A DNA stretch of 57,207 nucleotides from contig NZ_CADAJR010000020.1 in NCBI RefSeq assembly GCF_902788255.1, forward strand, positions 1 through 57,207, written 5' to 3'. The stretch is from an uncultured Methanobrevibacter sp. (GTDB lineage: Archaea > Methanobacteriota > Methanobacteria > Methanobacteriales > Methanobacteriaceae). The position numbers and the translations under genes were made by a program. The notes beneath the pieces were generated by a model. The model was not told where the DNA came from. It saw only the letters and a list, made by a program, of their open reading frames with translations, and ran no database searches. Shown in pieces: positions 26,971-35,489 of the stretch; the stretch's first letter is position 1; every line of letters begins with the position of its first letter.

Positions 26971-28494
26971 ATGAATGAAACTGTTAAGGAAAACTCTTGG
27001 CTTCCACTGATAGTGATTGCTTTGGCTTCCTTTATTATAGCTTTGGACGCTACATTCATGAATGTAAGTATTTCTCAGGTTGTTGCTGATTTGAATACTG
27101 ATGTTAGTACCATTCAAATGACCATGTCATTCTATACTCTTATCACTGCGGCATTCATGCTTTTAAGTGCAAAGCTTCAGGATATTGTAGGTAAAAAGAA
27201 GCTGTTCTTAATTGGTGCTGCACTTTATGGTGTTGGTACATTTACAGCTGCAGTAAGTACTAGTTCCACAATGTTATTTATTGGATGGGCAGTAATAGAA
27301 GGTGTTGCCGGAGCATTAATGGTGCCTGCTACCGTTTCCCTGGTAAGTGGATCATATTCCGGTGAAAAACGTACTGTTGCTTTGGCGATTGTGGGTGTGA
27401 TGGGTGCAGTTGCGTCTGCAGTAGGTCCGCTCTTCGGAGGGGTCATGACAACATTTTTCAGTTGGAGATACGGATTTGCGGTAGAATTGGTGGTTGTATT
27501 CCTTATTTTGATCTTTAGAAATAGAATACCTGATTTTGCACCTACTGAATCTAGGAGTGATTTGGATATTACTGGTGCTATAATTTCATTAATAGGTCTT
27601 GTATTGTTAGTTCTAGGTATTTTATCATTATCCAAAGATTTTAATACAAGTATTGTTGAAATTGTACTGGCAATAATTATATTGGCAGCATTTGCATACT
27701 TTGAAATTAGAAGGAAAAGGAATGGTCAAGTGCCATTGCTTGATATTGATTTATTCAAAGACAGAAACTTACGTACTGGAACTATTATTTTGTTATTAAG
27801 TTACCTTTCAATGGGAGGGGCATTGTTTGCAGTTTCACTTTATTTACAAAGTGTATTGCAGTTAAATGCTTTCAATACTGGTTTAATCACTCTTCCAATG
27901 ACTATAGGTCTGCTTATTTTTGCAATTTTGGCTCCAAGTTTAACTAGCAAATTTAGCCATAAGGTTGTTATGGCAATAGGATGTATATTGGCAATCGCCG
28001 GTTGTCTGTTTTTAAGCTATCAATTCAGACTGGATACAACAATTTATAATTTAATCCCTGGACTCTTTATATTAGGTTCTGGACTTGGATTCCTCATGGC
28101 TTTATGTACTGATATTTCTCTAGCCAATATCCCTAATGAAAGTCAAAACAATGCATCTGGGGTCAATTCAACAGGTATGTCATTGGGTGAATCAATGGGT
28201 ACAGCAATCATAGGTATTATTCTAATTTTAGGAGTTATGGGTGGTGTTTCCCATGCCGTAGATGTTTATGCACCTGATCACTCAGGAGATGATGCATTCA
28301 AATTACAAGTTTTAGAACAGTTCCAAAAAGTGGGCAATATAAACGATGTTAAATCAGATCATACCGTTGTTCAAATTGTAGATATGATTATCCAGGATGC
28401 TATGGCTTTTGTAATGCAGATTACAGCCGTCATTATGGGTATTATATTCATTTTAACATTACGGTTGCAGAATGCTAATGTTAAAAAACAATGA
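26971..28494 (+). CDS. DHA2-family MFS multidrug exporter (paralogue 2)
   Basis: A 507-residue, 14-helix DHA2 exporter very similar to those at 13118 and 29053 (ALDATFMNVSISQVVADLN, SAKLQDIVGKKKLFLIGAALYG, GVAGALMVPATVSLVSGSYSG). The antiporter signature SAVGPLFGGVMTTFFSWRYG is intact, so it is likely active in drug or toxin export. A perfect GGAGG site precedes the ATG, and a palindrome overlaps the promoter. It ends in the shared AATGAG/CTCATT terminator. Confidence 0.94.
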   Translation: MNETVKENSWLPLIVIALASFIIALDATFMNVSISQVVADLNTDVSTIQMTMSFYTLITAAFMLLSAKLQDIVGKKKLFLIGAALYGVGTFTAAVSTSSTMLFIGWAVIEGVAGALMVPATVSLVSGSYSGEKRTVALAIVGVMGAVASAVGPLFGGVMTTFFSWRYGFAVELVVVFLILIFRNRIPDFAPTESRSDLDITGAIISLIGLVLLVLGILSLSKDFNTSIVEIVLAIIILAAFAYFEIRRKRNGQVPLLDIDLFKDRNLRTGTIILLLSYLSMGGALFAVSLYLQSVLQLNAFNTGLITLPMTIGLLIFAILAPSLTSKFSHKVVMAIGCILAIAGCLFLSYQFRLDTTIYNLIPGLFILGSGLGFLMALCTDISLANIPNESQNNASGVNSTGMSLGESMGTAIIGIILILGVMGGVSHAVDVYAPDHSGDDAFKLQVLEQFQKVGNINDVKSDHTVVQIVDMIIQDAMAFVMQITAVIMGIIFILTLRLQNANVKKQ

Positions 28495-28532
28495 GGGTTT
28501 ATCTCTCATTAATTTTCTTTTTTTCTTTTTTA
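28490..28532 (+). terminator. Terminator of DHA2 exporter 2
   Basis: AATGAG (28490-28495) pairs with CTCATT (28505-28510), followed by a long T-rich run. The TGA stop codon is within the stem. It is homologous to the terminators of the other two DHA2 paralogues. Confidence 0.8.
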
Positions 28533-28933
28533 AAAGTTTCGAATGTATGCCGTTGTCACCATTTTCCAACATGGTATCTGTTAGATATGATGATATGGCC
28601 GCCGTAATTGTTGAAAATATGACTATTCCAATCAGAATCAGAATCATTGTCAGAATTTTTTCATTATATGTCTGAGGGGGTTATGTCCCTATATCCGATA
28701 TTAAGTAGGAACTTTTTCTTTGACGGTGCCTTAAATAAACAAAAAAAGAATTCTCCCAAAAGGATTATACAGACAAAAAGGTCAAAATGTTCAATGTTGG
28801 CCAGTGTAGGTTTTGAAACATCCAGGATAAGTGAAACTGTTATCAGTATGAAGTCCAATAATATCAGATATGGTAAAATTCTATTATACCACAACTGCCA
28901 TCTTCCATTATTTGATTTCATCATTTTCCTCAA
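28530..28933 (-). pseudogene. Potassium channel remnant with internal deletion
   Basis: The N-terminal part reads YNRILPYLILLDFILITVSL...EFFFCLFKAPSKKKFLLNI, the S1-S2 region of a voltage-gated-channel-like protein. It runs directly into GYRDITPSDI, the pore filter region (normally T-V-G-Y-G-D-I-T-P). The last helix continues in another frame (KILTMILILIGIVIFSTITAAISSYL). About 100 codons between S2 and the pore are deleted, GYG has become GYR, and there are stops and a frameshift. It is a dead Kch-type potassium channel. Confidence 0.75.
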
Positions 28934-29037
28934 ACCTCATCAAATGTTAAGTCTCTTTTGAAAGTATATGTTATGTAATTATCTAAATTAACTGATTATT
29001 AAATATTTGATTTTCTTGAAAGTTCAATTAAAAAGTA
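28934..29037. other. Short intergenic region before DHA2 exporter 3 terminator
   Basis: AT-rich sequence between the channel remnant's start and the terminator of the minus-strand exporter. Nothing recognisable. Confidence 0.4.
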
Positions 29038-29057
29038 AATGAGAGATAAATCTCATT
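29038..29057 (-). terminator. Terminator of DHA2 exporter 3
   Basis: On the minus strand, AATGAGA over the TGA stop pairs with TCTCATT seven bases on (plus-strand 29051-29057 and 29038-29044), followed by a T-rich tract. This is the same stem as at 14631 and 28490. Confidence 0.75.
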
Positions 29058-30567
29058 GAATTTTTCTCTCATCAAGCCTGAATGTCAAAGCAAGGATAAT
29101 TCCCATCATGGCAGTCGTTACTACCATTACGAATCCCATTGCATTCTGAACAATGAGGTCTGCAGCATGCACAACAGTGCTATTATATGCTTTTAGGTCA
29201 TCAACATTTCCAACTTTTTGGAAATCTTCATAGATGTCATCATACAGTTGCACATCATCTATATGTTCGGGTGCGTAGGTATCGATTGCATCAATAATTC
29301 CTCCAATAACTCCAAGAACTAGGATTATTCCAATAATTGCGGTACCCATTGATTCACCTAATGTCTGGCCTGTTGTAGTAATACCTGATGCGTTGTTTTG
29401 ACTTTCTTCGGGAATATTGGTTAATGAAATGTCAGTACTTAAAGACATTATAAACCCAAGTCCTGCCCCAAGTATGAACATTCCCGGCATTAATTCTAGC
29501 ATTGTTGTTTCCAGATAAAATTCATTGAGTAAAAACAAACATCCTATTATTGATATTATGCTTCCTATTGCCATTATGGTCTTATGATTCAATTTTGAGG
29601 TCAAACTTGGAGCGGCCATTGCAAAAATAAGCAAACCGACGGTCAACGGGAGTGTGGTCAAACCGGTATCGAATGCATTTAATTTTAAAACGGTTTGTAA
29701 AAACACGGAAACCGCAAACAAACCTCCTCCCATCACAATATAAGATAATAGTATAATGGCGGATCCTACACGTAAGTTTTTGTCTTTGAATAAGTCCATG
29801 TCAAGCAATGGCACTTTGCCGTTTCTTTTTCTTCTGATTTCAAACAGTACAAAGATTGCCAATACAATTAAGCCCAAAATAATTACAATAGTAGTATTAT
29901 AATCACTCAGCATTAAAACACCTAAAACAAATAAGACAAGACCTATGAATGATATTATAGTTCCGGCAATATCCAAATCGTCTTTGGATTCGGTAGGTTC
30001 GAAGTTAGGTATTTTATTTTGCATTGCTAAAATAAATACGACGATGATTAATTCACATGCAAATCCGTACCTCCAGGATAGAAATGTTGTCATGATTCCG
30101 CCGAAAATCGGACCGACAGCCGCTGAAAGTGCAACCATCACACTTTCAATTGCCAAAGCAAATGTACGTCTTTCACCAGAATATGTTCCGCTTATAATGG
30201 AAACTGTGGCAGGGGTCATTAATGCTCCCGCAAGACCTTCTATCACCGCCCATCCTATAAACAGCATTGTGTCACTTGTACTTATTGCGGCAATGGTTGT
30301 GCCTATACCATAAAGTACGGCACCGATTAAAAACAGTCTCTTTTTACCGACTATGTCCTGAAGCTTTGCACTTAAAAGCATGAATGCGGCAGTGATGAGG
30401 GTATAAAAGGACATTATCAGCTGAATAGTGCTGACATTAGTATTCAAATCAGCAACAACCTGAGAGATACTAACGTTCATGAATGTGCTGTCCAATGTTA
30501 TAATGAATGAAGCACAGGCCACCAGTATTAGTGGAATCCATGAGTGTTCCTTAATAGTTTTATTCAT
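29053..30567 (-). CDS. DHA2-family MFS multidrug exporter (paralogue 3)
   Basis: A 504-residue, 14-helix DHA2 transporter. It opens MNKTIKEHSWIPLILVACASF, and shares TLDSTFMNVSISQVVADLN, KLQDIVGKKRLFLIGAVLYG and SAAVGPIFGGIMTTFLSWRYG with paralogue 2. It lies in inverted orientation to paralogue 2, with the channel relic between them. A GGAGG site precedes the start. Three GTTATG/CATAAC half-sites lie in the promoter region. Drug or bile-type compound export is likely for a gut archaeon, but substrate is inference. Confidence 0.94.
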   Translation of the reverse strand: MNKTIKEHSWIPLILVACASFIITLDSTFMNVSISQVVADLNTNVSTIQLIMSFYTLITAAFMLLSAKLQDIVGKKRLFLIGAVLYGIGTTIAAISTSDTMLFIGWAVIEGLAGALMTPATVSIISGTYSGERRTFALAIESVMVALSAAVGPIFGGIMTTFLSWRYGFACELIIVVFILAMQNKIPNFEPTESKDDLDIAGTIISFIGLVLFVLGVLMLSDYNTTIVIILGLIVLAIFVLFEIRRKRNGKVPLLDMDLFKDKNLRVGSAIILLSYIVMGGGLFAVSVFLQTVLKLNAFDTGLTTLPLTVGLLIFAMAAPSLTSKLNHKTIMAIGSIISIIGCLFLLNEFYLETTMLELMPGMFILGAGLGFIMSLSTDISLTNIPEESQNNASGITTTGQTLGESMGTAIIGIILVLGVIGGIIDAIDTYAPEHIDDVQLYDDIYEDFQKVGNVDDLKAYNSTVVHAADLIVQNAMGFVMVVTTAMMGIILALTFRLDERKIQ

Positions 30568-30596
30568 TTATTATTAATCCTCCAGTATATTATGAA

Positions 30597-30634
30597 GTTA
30601 TGCAGTAAGTTACATAACCAACTCTTCTGTTATG
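30597..30634 (-). promoter_or_regulatory. Three alternating GTTATG/CATAAC half-sites upstream of DHA2 exporter 3
   Basis: GTTATG at 30597, CATAAC at 30613 and GTTATG at 30629 lie exactly 16 bp apart with alternating orientation, between the start codon and a TATA-like stretch (about 30648-30658). Two overlapping inverted pairs sharing the middle half-site suggest cooperative regulator binding. Confidence 0.5.
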
Positions 30635-30905
30635 TCTTTATGGATAATCTATATTATTTTTTTTTCTTTTTGTTGTTTTTAATTGTATTTACTGAATTTC
30701 TGCCATGAGGTATTTAGTTGTTGATGTTGGTTATGGCATGTAATAATATTTTTTTGATAATTAATTGGCTAATTGTTCTTATTTTTACAATTTAAAGTGT
30801 AAGTGAGCACTTGCACTCGAAAAACTTTATATACTATCTTTTTCATATAATTAATTGTACTTGTGAGGGGCAAATGTTGATTAACATTTTCTTCTCAATT
30901 ATTAG
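30635..30905. promoter_or_regulatory. Divergent intergenic region with promoter of the secreted protein gene
   Basis: On the plus strand, CTTTATATA (30825-30833) is a good TATA box. Just upstream, AAGTGAGCACTT (30801-30812) is an inverted repeat (AAGTG-AG-CACTT). The transcript would start near 30857. Its leader has a perfect stem AAATGTT (30872-30878)/AACATTT (30883-30889). An 11-codon frame (from ATG 30875) ends at a TGA overlapping the annotated GTG start; it may be chance. Confidence 0.5.
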
Positions 30906-31400
30906 GTGATTACTAGGGATATCAAAAAAATATTATTCGCACTGCTGGTTTCAGCACTTCTCATTGGAGGCGCATGTGCTGCATCAGTAAACAGTTTTGA
31001 CGTAAACAAGGACTACAAGAATTTATACCAAAGCGAGTATTATTCCGTATACGCAAACGGCAATCAGGACAGCGGAATGATGGTCTTCCAAAACGTAAAC
31101 GACGACAGATACGATGACATGGTAAACGACGACATTCTCGACGGACTAATCCACCACGACGGTAGGGAATACCTAATCTGTGACAATGACATGAAAGTTG
31201 ATGTCGGATCCGACAACATCGTAAAATTCACAGACTATGACCACGCAACCCATGGTGTAAGTGAAGTCGTAAAAGCAGATGGAAAAGAATACATCGTAGC
31301 AATCTGGGCAAAAGACTCAAGCAACATAAAAAACAATGACTTAATGTCCAAATTAAACGAATTCAACAAAAACAACAAAGTAGAAGCTGTTGCATTTTAA
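30906..31400 (+). CDS. Secreted or membrane-anchored small protein of unknown function
   Basis: A 164-residue protein with an N-terminal signal (KKILFALLVSALLIGGACA) and a mature acidic domain (VNSFDVNKDYKNLYQSEYYS, later HATHGVSEVVKADGKEYIV). The shortest start is GTG 30906, yet that GTG lies inside an AGGTGAT ribosome-site-like motif, and the expected downstream start position reads AGG, not ATG. The real start is therefore uncertain. The domain pattern (Asp-rich, K-D-S-S-N-I-K) is common in Methanobrevibacter secreted proteins, with no known role. Confidence 0.7.
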   Translation: MITRDIKKILFALLVSALLIGGACAASVNSFDVNKDYKNLYQSEYYSVYANGNQDSGMMVFQNVNDDRYDDMVNDDILDGLIHHDGREYLICDNDMKVDVGSDNIVKFTDYDHATHGVSEVVKADGKEYIVAIWAKDSSNIKNNDLMSKLNEFNKNNKVEAVAF

Positions 31401-31436
31401 GTAGATGTGATGCTTCTACTAAACTTTTTTTTAAAT
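31400..31436 (+). terminator. Terminator of the secreted protein gene
   Basis: AGTAGA (31400-31405) pairs with TCTACT (31415-31420), followed by a T-run. Confidence 0.7.
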
Positions 31437-31453
31437 TTTTCTAAAAATAAGAG

Positions 31454-31500
31454 AAAAAGATTTTAATCCATTAGCTGGATTAAATCTTTAATAGTTTTTT
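31454..31500. terminator. Strong bidirectional hairpin between convergent genes
   Basis: AAGATTTTAATCCA pairs with TGGATTAAATCTTT around a TTAGC loop, with one extra T in one arm. T-runs flank it on both strands. It can end both the secreted-protein transcript and the YhgE fragment. Confidence 0.7.
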
Positions 31501-31501
31501 T

Positions 31502-31862
31502 TTAAAAGAGTCCACTGTCTTCTAAACGGTTTTCGAAGTAGTGGGTAATCCTGTCTGCCCTTTCCTTAACCAGTATTGAAACGATAACTGTTATGATTGC
31601 AATTGCAAACAGTATGACTAATGCCGGAATGTAGTTTGGCCAGATTACTCCCAGTTGTGCTTCACGTATCAATGTTATTGCATATGTCATAGGAAGGTAT
31701 GGATTCATTACATTAAAGAATGGGGCCATGATTTCAACAGGATAGATTCCTCCTGTACCTGATATTTGAATTACCAAAAGAAAAATGGCCACTGCCTTTC
31801 CGACATCTCCCAATGCGGATACGAAGGAGTATACTAGTGTCATAAACACTCCTGATACAATC
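31502..31862 (-). pseudogene. C-terminal fragment of a YhgE/Pip-family membrane protein
   Basis: About 120 residues: VFMTLVYSFVSALGDVGKAVAI, QISGTGGIYPVEIMAPFFNVMNPYLPMTYAITLIREAQLG, and a C-terminal ITHYFENRLEDSGLF. This is the last part of YhgE/Pip membrane proteins (over 600 residues, ABC-2-like fold). The N-terminal 80% is gone; the fragment abuts an aldo/keto reductase fragment on the other strand at about 31860. Confidence 0.8.
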
Positions 31863-32009
31863 ATTGGTGCTACAAAGGTACATCACGTTGAGGATGCAGC
31901 CGATGCTATAAACATCGAGTTAACCGATGATGAAATTAAAACAATGGAAGAATTGGCCGATAAGGCAAATATTAATACAATCAGAGTTTGGGAAAAGGAA
32001 ATGAAATAA
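31857..32009 (+). pseudogene. C-terminal fragment of an aldo/keto reductase
   Basis: The frame TIIGATKVHHVEDAADAINI followed by ELTDDEIKTMEELADKAN and RVWEKEMK matches the last 50 residues of aldo/keto reductases (the complete gene at 32791 reads SPIVGATKPHHVEGAV...). There is no N-terminal part. Its 5' end coincides with that of the divergent YhgE fragment, marking a rearrangement junction. Confidence 0.8.
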
Positions 32010-32054
32010 CCTTTTCCTATACTTTTTAATATTTTTAAATTCAATAATTAAATT

Positions 32055-32789
32055 ATGGAAATACCGCTATATTTTTACATCGCTTATGAGGGTTTGGACA
32101 GACTGTCTCCTGGAAGTGAAGATACGACGCTTGAAGCATTGGATAGAACTGATTTTAATGTTGATGAAGAATTGAACATGTTGGACATTGCCTGTGGTGT
32201 AGGTTCATCAACAATACTTTTGGCAAATCGCTTTAAAAATTCAACTGTTGAAGGATTTGACCTGTTCAAACATTATAAGGATAGTTTGGATGAAAAAATC
32301 AAGGAAAACAATTTGCAGGACAGGGTATTTGCTTATGAAATGGATATGAATGACCCTGATTTTGCCAATGAGGAATTTGATTTGGTTTTTTGTGAAGCGG
32401 GAATTGAAATAATCGGTTTTGAGAAAGGTTTGATTGAGTGGAAAAGACTTTTAAAGTCTAATGGTTATATGATAGTTTCTGATATTTCCTGGCTTAAAAA
32501 ACCGTCTGCTGAAAGTAGGAACTTTTGGAAAAACATCTACTCTGAAGTGGATACTATTGAAAATAAAATTGAAGTGATTGAAAAGTCTGGTTATGAGTTC
32601 ATTGATTATGTAATTGTTCCAAAAAATGATTGGAATAATTATTATAATAAATTGGAGAAAAATTTGAATCAGTTAAGTTCAGATAAATCAGCTAATGATT
32701 TTGTCAAGCAATTGCGAAAGGAAATAAGTTTCTATAGGAATAATAATGAAGATTACAGTTATGTGTTTTATGTGATGAGGAAGGATTAA
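32055..32789 (+). CDS. Class I SAM-dependent methyltransferase
   Basis: A 244-residue Rossmann methyltransferase. Motif I is LDIACGVGSS (residues 43-52), followed by VEGFDLFKH as the acidic motif II and EFDLVFCEAGIEIIGFEKGL as motif IV; then LLKSNGYMIVSDISWL. It has the form of small-molecule methyltransferases of the UbiE/Methyltransf_25 type. It is followed after one base by the aldo/keto reductase gene, so both are co-transcribed. Substrate unknown. Confidence 0.88.
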   Translation: MEIPLYFYIAYEGLDRLSPGSEDTTLEALDRTDFNVDEELNMLDIACGVGSSTILLANRFKNSTVEGFDLFKHYKDSLDEKIKENNLQDRVFAYEMDMNDPDFANEEFDLVFCEAGIEIIGFEKGLIEWKRLLKSNGYMIVSDISWLKKPSAESRNFWKNIYSEVDTIENKIEVIEKSGYEFIDYVIVPKNDWNNYYNKLEKNLNQLSSDKSANDFVKQLRKEISFYRNNNEDYSYVFYVMRKD

Positions 32790-32790
32790 T

Positions 32791-33831
32791 ATGCAATATA
32801 CAAGACTTGGAAACTCAAATTTGAAAGTTAGTAGGATATGTATGGGATGTATGGGATTTGGTGATCCGAATAACGGAATGCACACCTGGACATTGCCTGA
32901 AGAGGAATCAATCGAAATTATCAATAAAGGACTGGATAACGGAATAAACTTCTTTGATACAGCAATCGGTTATCAGAATGGAACATCCGAACAGTATGTT
33001 GGCCGTGCCATACGTGAAAATGCAGCAAGGGATGAGATAGTTGTTGCAACTAAGTTTTTACCACGTTCAGAAGAGGACATTAAGAATAATGTCACCGGAC
33101 AGCAGCATATTCACAACATGGTTGATAAAAGCCTAAGCAATTTGGGATTGGATTATATTGATCTGTATATCTATCATATGTGGGATTATAACACTCCATT
33201 GTATGATATTTTAGAGGGTCTCAATGAAGTGATTGAAGAGGGCAAGGTCAAATATATAGGCATTTCCAATTGTTTTGCATGGCAACTTGCAAAGGCTAAT
33301 GCTTTGGCTGACAGTGAAGGCTTTTCCAGATTCGTATCCATTCAGGGTCATTATAATCTGATTTTCAGGGAAGAGGAACGTGAAATGATTCCATTATGTC
33401 AGGCGGACAATATTGCAACAACCCCATATAGTGCACTTGCATCAGGCAGATTATCAAGGATGCCTGGAAGTGAGTCTAAAAGATTAAAAGAAGATTTTTA
33501 TGCTGATTTAAAATATAAATCAAGTGAATCTCAGGATTTGGAAATTATCAAAAGGGTTAATGAATTGGCCAATGATTATGACGTGTCAATGACTGAAGTT
33601 TCGCTTTCATGGTTACTTACAAAGGTCACCTCTCCAATTGTTGGGGCAACAAAACCCCATCATGTTGAAGGTGCTGTGAATTCAGTAGAATTGACATTAA
33701 CCAGTGATGATATTGCCTACCTTGAGGAACCTTATGTTGCACATGATCTGGTCGGTGTGATGGCTGATAACAAGGTTTCTGCAAGTGACAACGAAAAGGT
33801 TTGGGCAAAGCATACAAAAAATAAGATTTAA
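32791..33831 (+). CDS. Aldo/keto reductase (YajO-like)
   Basis: A 346-residue AKR-fold oxidoreductase using NADPH. The catalytic tetrad is visible: Asp and Tyr in NFFDTAIGYQNGTSE, Lys in VATKFLPR, and His in DLYIYHMWDY. The C-terminal NADPH-binding loop is SPIVGATKPHHVEGA. Length and the LEEPYVAHDLVG tail match the AKR subgroup common in Firmicutes and gut archaea. It is translationally close to the methyltransferase gene. Its C-terminal region is homologous to the fragment at 31857, indicating that two copies once existed. Confidence 0.93.
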   Translation: MQYTRLGNSNLKVSRICMGCMGFGDPNNGMHTWTLPEEESIEIINKGLDNGINFFDTAIGYQNGTSEQYVGRAIRENAARDEIVVATKFLPRSEEDIKNNVTGQQHIHNMVDKSLSNLGLDYIDLYIYHMWDYNTPLYDILEGLNEVIEEGKVKYIGISNCFAWQLAKANALADSEGFSRFVSIQGHYNLIFREEEREMIPLCQADNIATTPYSALASGRLSRMPGSESKRLKEDFYADLKYKSSESQDLEIIKRVNELANDYDVSMTEVSLSWLLTKVTSPIVGATKPHHVEGAVNSVELTLTSDDIAYLEEPYVAHDLVGVMADNKVSASDNEKVWAKHTKNKI

Positions 33832-33833
33832 AC

Positions 33834-35360
33834 CTATTCAAACAATAGTCTGTCAATTGTTTCCATGTCGAGGTGTTCCTCAACGATTTCGGCAAGTCTG
33901 TTTAGGGAATAGTCCTTTTGAGTTTCATAAGGGTCTTCACCGCATTTAGCCTCAAGGCCTTTTTTGACTCGAATATAATTTAAAAATTCCCTTCTGAAGT
34001 TGTAGTTGTGGAATATTCCATGGAAATATGTTGCGAATGCATTTCCATTACTTGCTCCATCAATTAATCCATCATCATTATTTCCCTGACCTTTTGTAAT
34101 GTCTAAAAGGGCACATGATGATTTAAGTTCTGTTGTTCCCTCGTGTATTTCATAACCTGTTACGCTTTCACCAGCTATGTTTTTAAATATTTCTCCTGCA
34201 ATTCCATCGATTTTTGAAGGAATTGTTGCAACGGATTGTGTAACGATTTTACCTGCCCTTGAAAACTCGGATTCAATGTCAAGCAATCCCAGACCTTTGA
34301 CGGTACCGTGCTTTGATTCCCGTTTATCATCATCATGAATGACATTTCCCAGTATCTGCAATCCTCCGCATATTCCAACAATCGGAATTTCAGATGACTT
34401 TTCAATGATTTTGTCGGCAAGTCCGCTTTCACGCAGTGCAAACATGTCCTCTGTTGAGTTACGGGTTCCAGGGATGATTATTGCATCAACATCTCCAATT
34501 TCATCGTTTACACCAATCATTTTGAGGGCCACGTCCTCTTCGTATTCAAAAGGGTCGATATCTGTGAAGTTGGCTATTTTAGGCAGTCTGATAACACCTA
34601 CTGTAATTGGCTTGTCTTCAGCAAATACGTGTGTTGTAAGTGATGCGGAATCCTCTTCGGGAAGTTTCAATGTTTCGTCGTATGGAAGAACTCCCAAAAC
34701 AGGTTCGCCGGTTATCTCTTCTATTCTGTCAAGACCTGGTTTTAGAATGTCGAGGTTTCCCCTGAATTTGTTGATTACGGTTGCCTTCAATCGGGAACGG
34801 TCATAATCGTCAAGCAGTACATAGGTTCCTGCAATTGCCGCAAAGACTCCTCCCATTTCAATGTCTGCGATTAGAATCACGTTTGCATCTGCAAGGTGTG
34901 CGATTTCCATGTTTGCAATGTCCTGGTCACGCATATTGATTTCGGCCGGAGATCCCGCTCCCTCGATGATTATTATGTCGTATTCCTCAGACAGTATTTT
35001 GAAGCTGTCCTTTATTGCATCAAAAGCGGTATCATGGTATTTGTGCTGGTAATCATAGAAGTTCATGTCTCCAATGGATTTTCCCTGGATGATGACATTT
35101 GAGGTAAAGTCTCCTTTTGGTTTGAGCAATACTGGATTCATGTGTATGCTTGGTTCAATCATTGCAGCTTCTGCCTGCAGCATCTGTGCTATTCCAATTT
35201 CACCATTCTCTTTTGTGGTGTATGAGTTTAGTGACATGTTTTGGGATTTGAAGGGCGCTACCTTGTATCCCCTGTTTTTATATATTCTGCATAATGCCGC
35301 CACGAGCATACTTTTTCCAGCATTTGATGATGTTCCCTGAACCATGATACAGTTTGTCAT
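33834..35360 (-). CDS. cobQ: Cobyric acid synthase
   Basis: A 508-residue CobQ/CbiP that amidates cobyrinic acid a,c-diamide with glutamine and ATP in corrinoid synthesis, essential to methanogens for methyl transfer. The N-terminal half has the P-loop-like GTSSNAGKS (9-17) and QNMSLNSYTT. The C-terminal half is a GATase with Cys in IVGICGGLQILG and His in ATYFHGIFHN. Length and domain order match the family. It stands alone, convergent with the aldo/keto reductase gene; a TATA-like stretch lies just upstream of the start, with little leader. Confidence 0.96.
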   Translation of the reverse strand: MTNCIMVQGTSSNAGKSMLVAALCRIYKNRGYKVAPFKSQNMSLNSYTTKENGEIGIAQMLQAEAAMIEPSIHMNPVLLKPKGDFTSNVIIQGKSIGDMNFYDYQHKYHDTAFDAIKDSFKILSEEYDIIIIEGAGSPAEINMRDQDIANMEIAHLADANVILIADIEMGGVFAAIAGTYVLLDDYDRSRLKATVINKFRGNLDILKPGLDRIEEITGEPVLGVLPYDETLKLPEEDSASLTTHVFAEDKPITVGVIRLPKIANFTDIDPFEYEEDVALKMIGVNDEIGDVDAIIIPGTRNSTEDMFALRESGLADKIIEKSSEIPIVGICGGLQILGNVIHDDDKRESKHGTVKGLGLLDIESEFSRAGKIVTQSVATIPSKIDGIAGEIFKNIAGESVTGYEIHEGTTELKSSCALLDITKGQGNNDDGLIDGASNGNAFATYFHGIFHNYNFRREFLNYIRVKKGLEAKCGEDPYETQKDYSLNRLAEIVEEHLDMETIDRLLFE

Positions 35361-35411
35361 AATTGAATATATTTGTGTTAATATTATAAATAATTTAAAA
35401 ATGAGTTTGAA

Positions 35412-35489
35412 TTAATCTAATTTGAGGATGATTTTTTTTACAACGGGGGTTGTAAACTGATGTAAAATCATACTCTCAAATTCGATTAA
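35412..35489. repeat. Nested inverted-repeat element upstream of cobQ
   Basis: An outer imperfect stem of about 22 bp joins TTAATCTAATTTGAG (35412 onward, continuing into GATGATTTT) and its near-complement ending at 35489. Inside is a perfect hairpin TTTACAAC-GGGG-GTTGTAAA (35437-35456). It lies upstream of the predicted cobQ TATA box, so it is not a cobQ leader. It may be an independent RNA, a regulatory site or a small mobile relic. The inner stem has no obvious homologue in this window. Confidence 0.55.

Noticed and set aside
27225-27635. Minus-strand open frames inside the DHA2 exporter genes
   Set aside because: The same shadow recurs in all three paralogues because of shared codon use; no ribosome site or protein character.
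30875-30910. Eleven-codon leader peptide before the secreted protein gene
   Set aside because: It is too short to support alone and no conserved content is visible; kept only as part of the start-codon puzzle.
35412-35489. Considered as a cobalamin riboswitch for cobQ
   Set aside because: The element is upstream of the predicted TATA box and lacks a B12-box sequence, so it would not be in the cobQ transcript.
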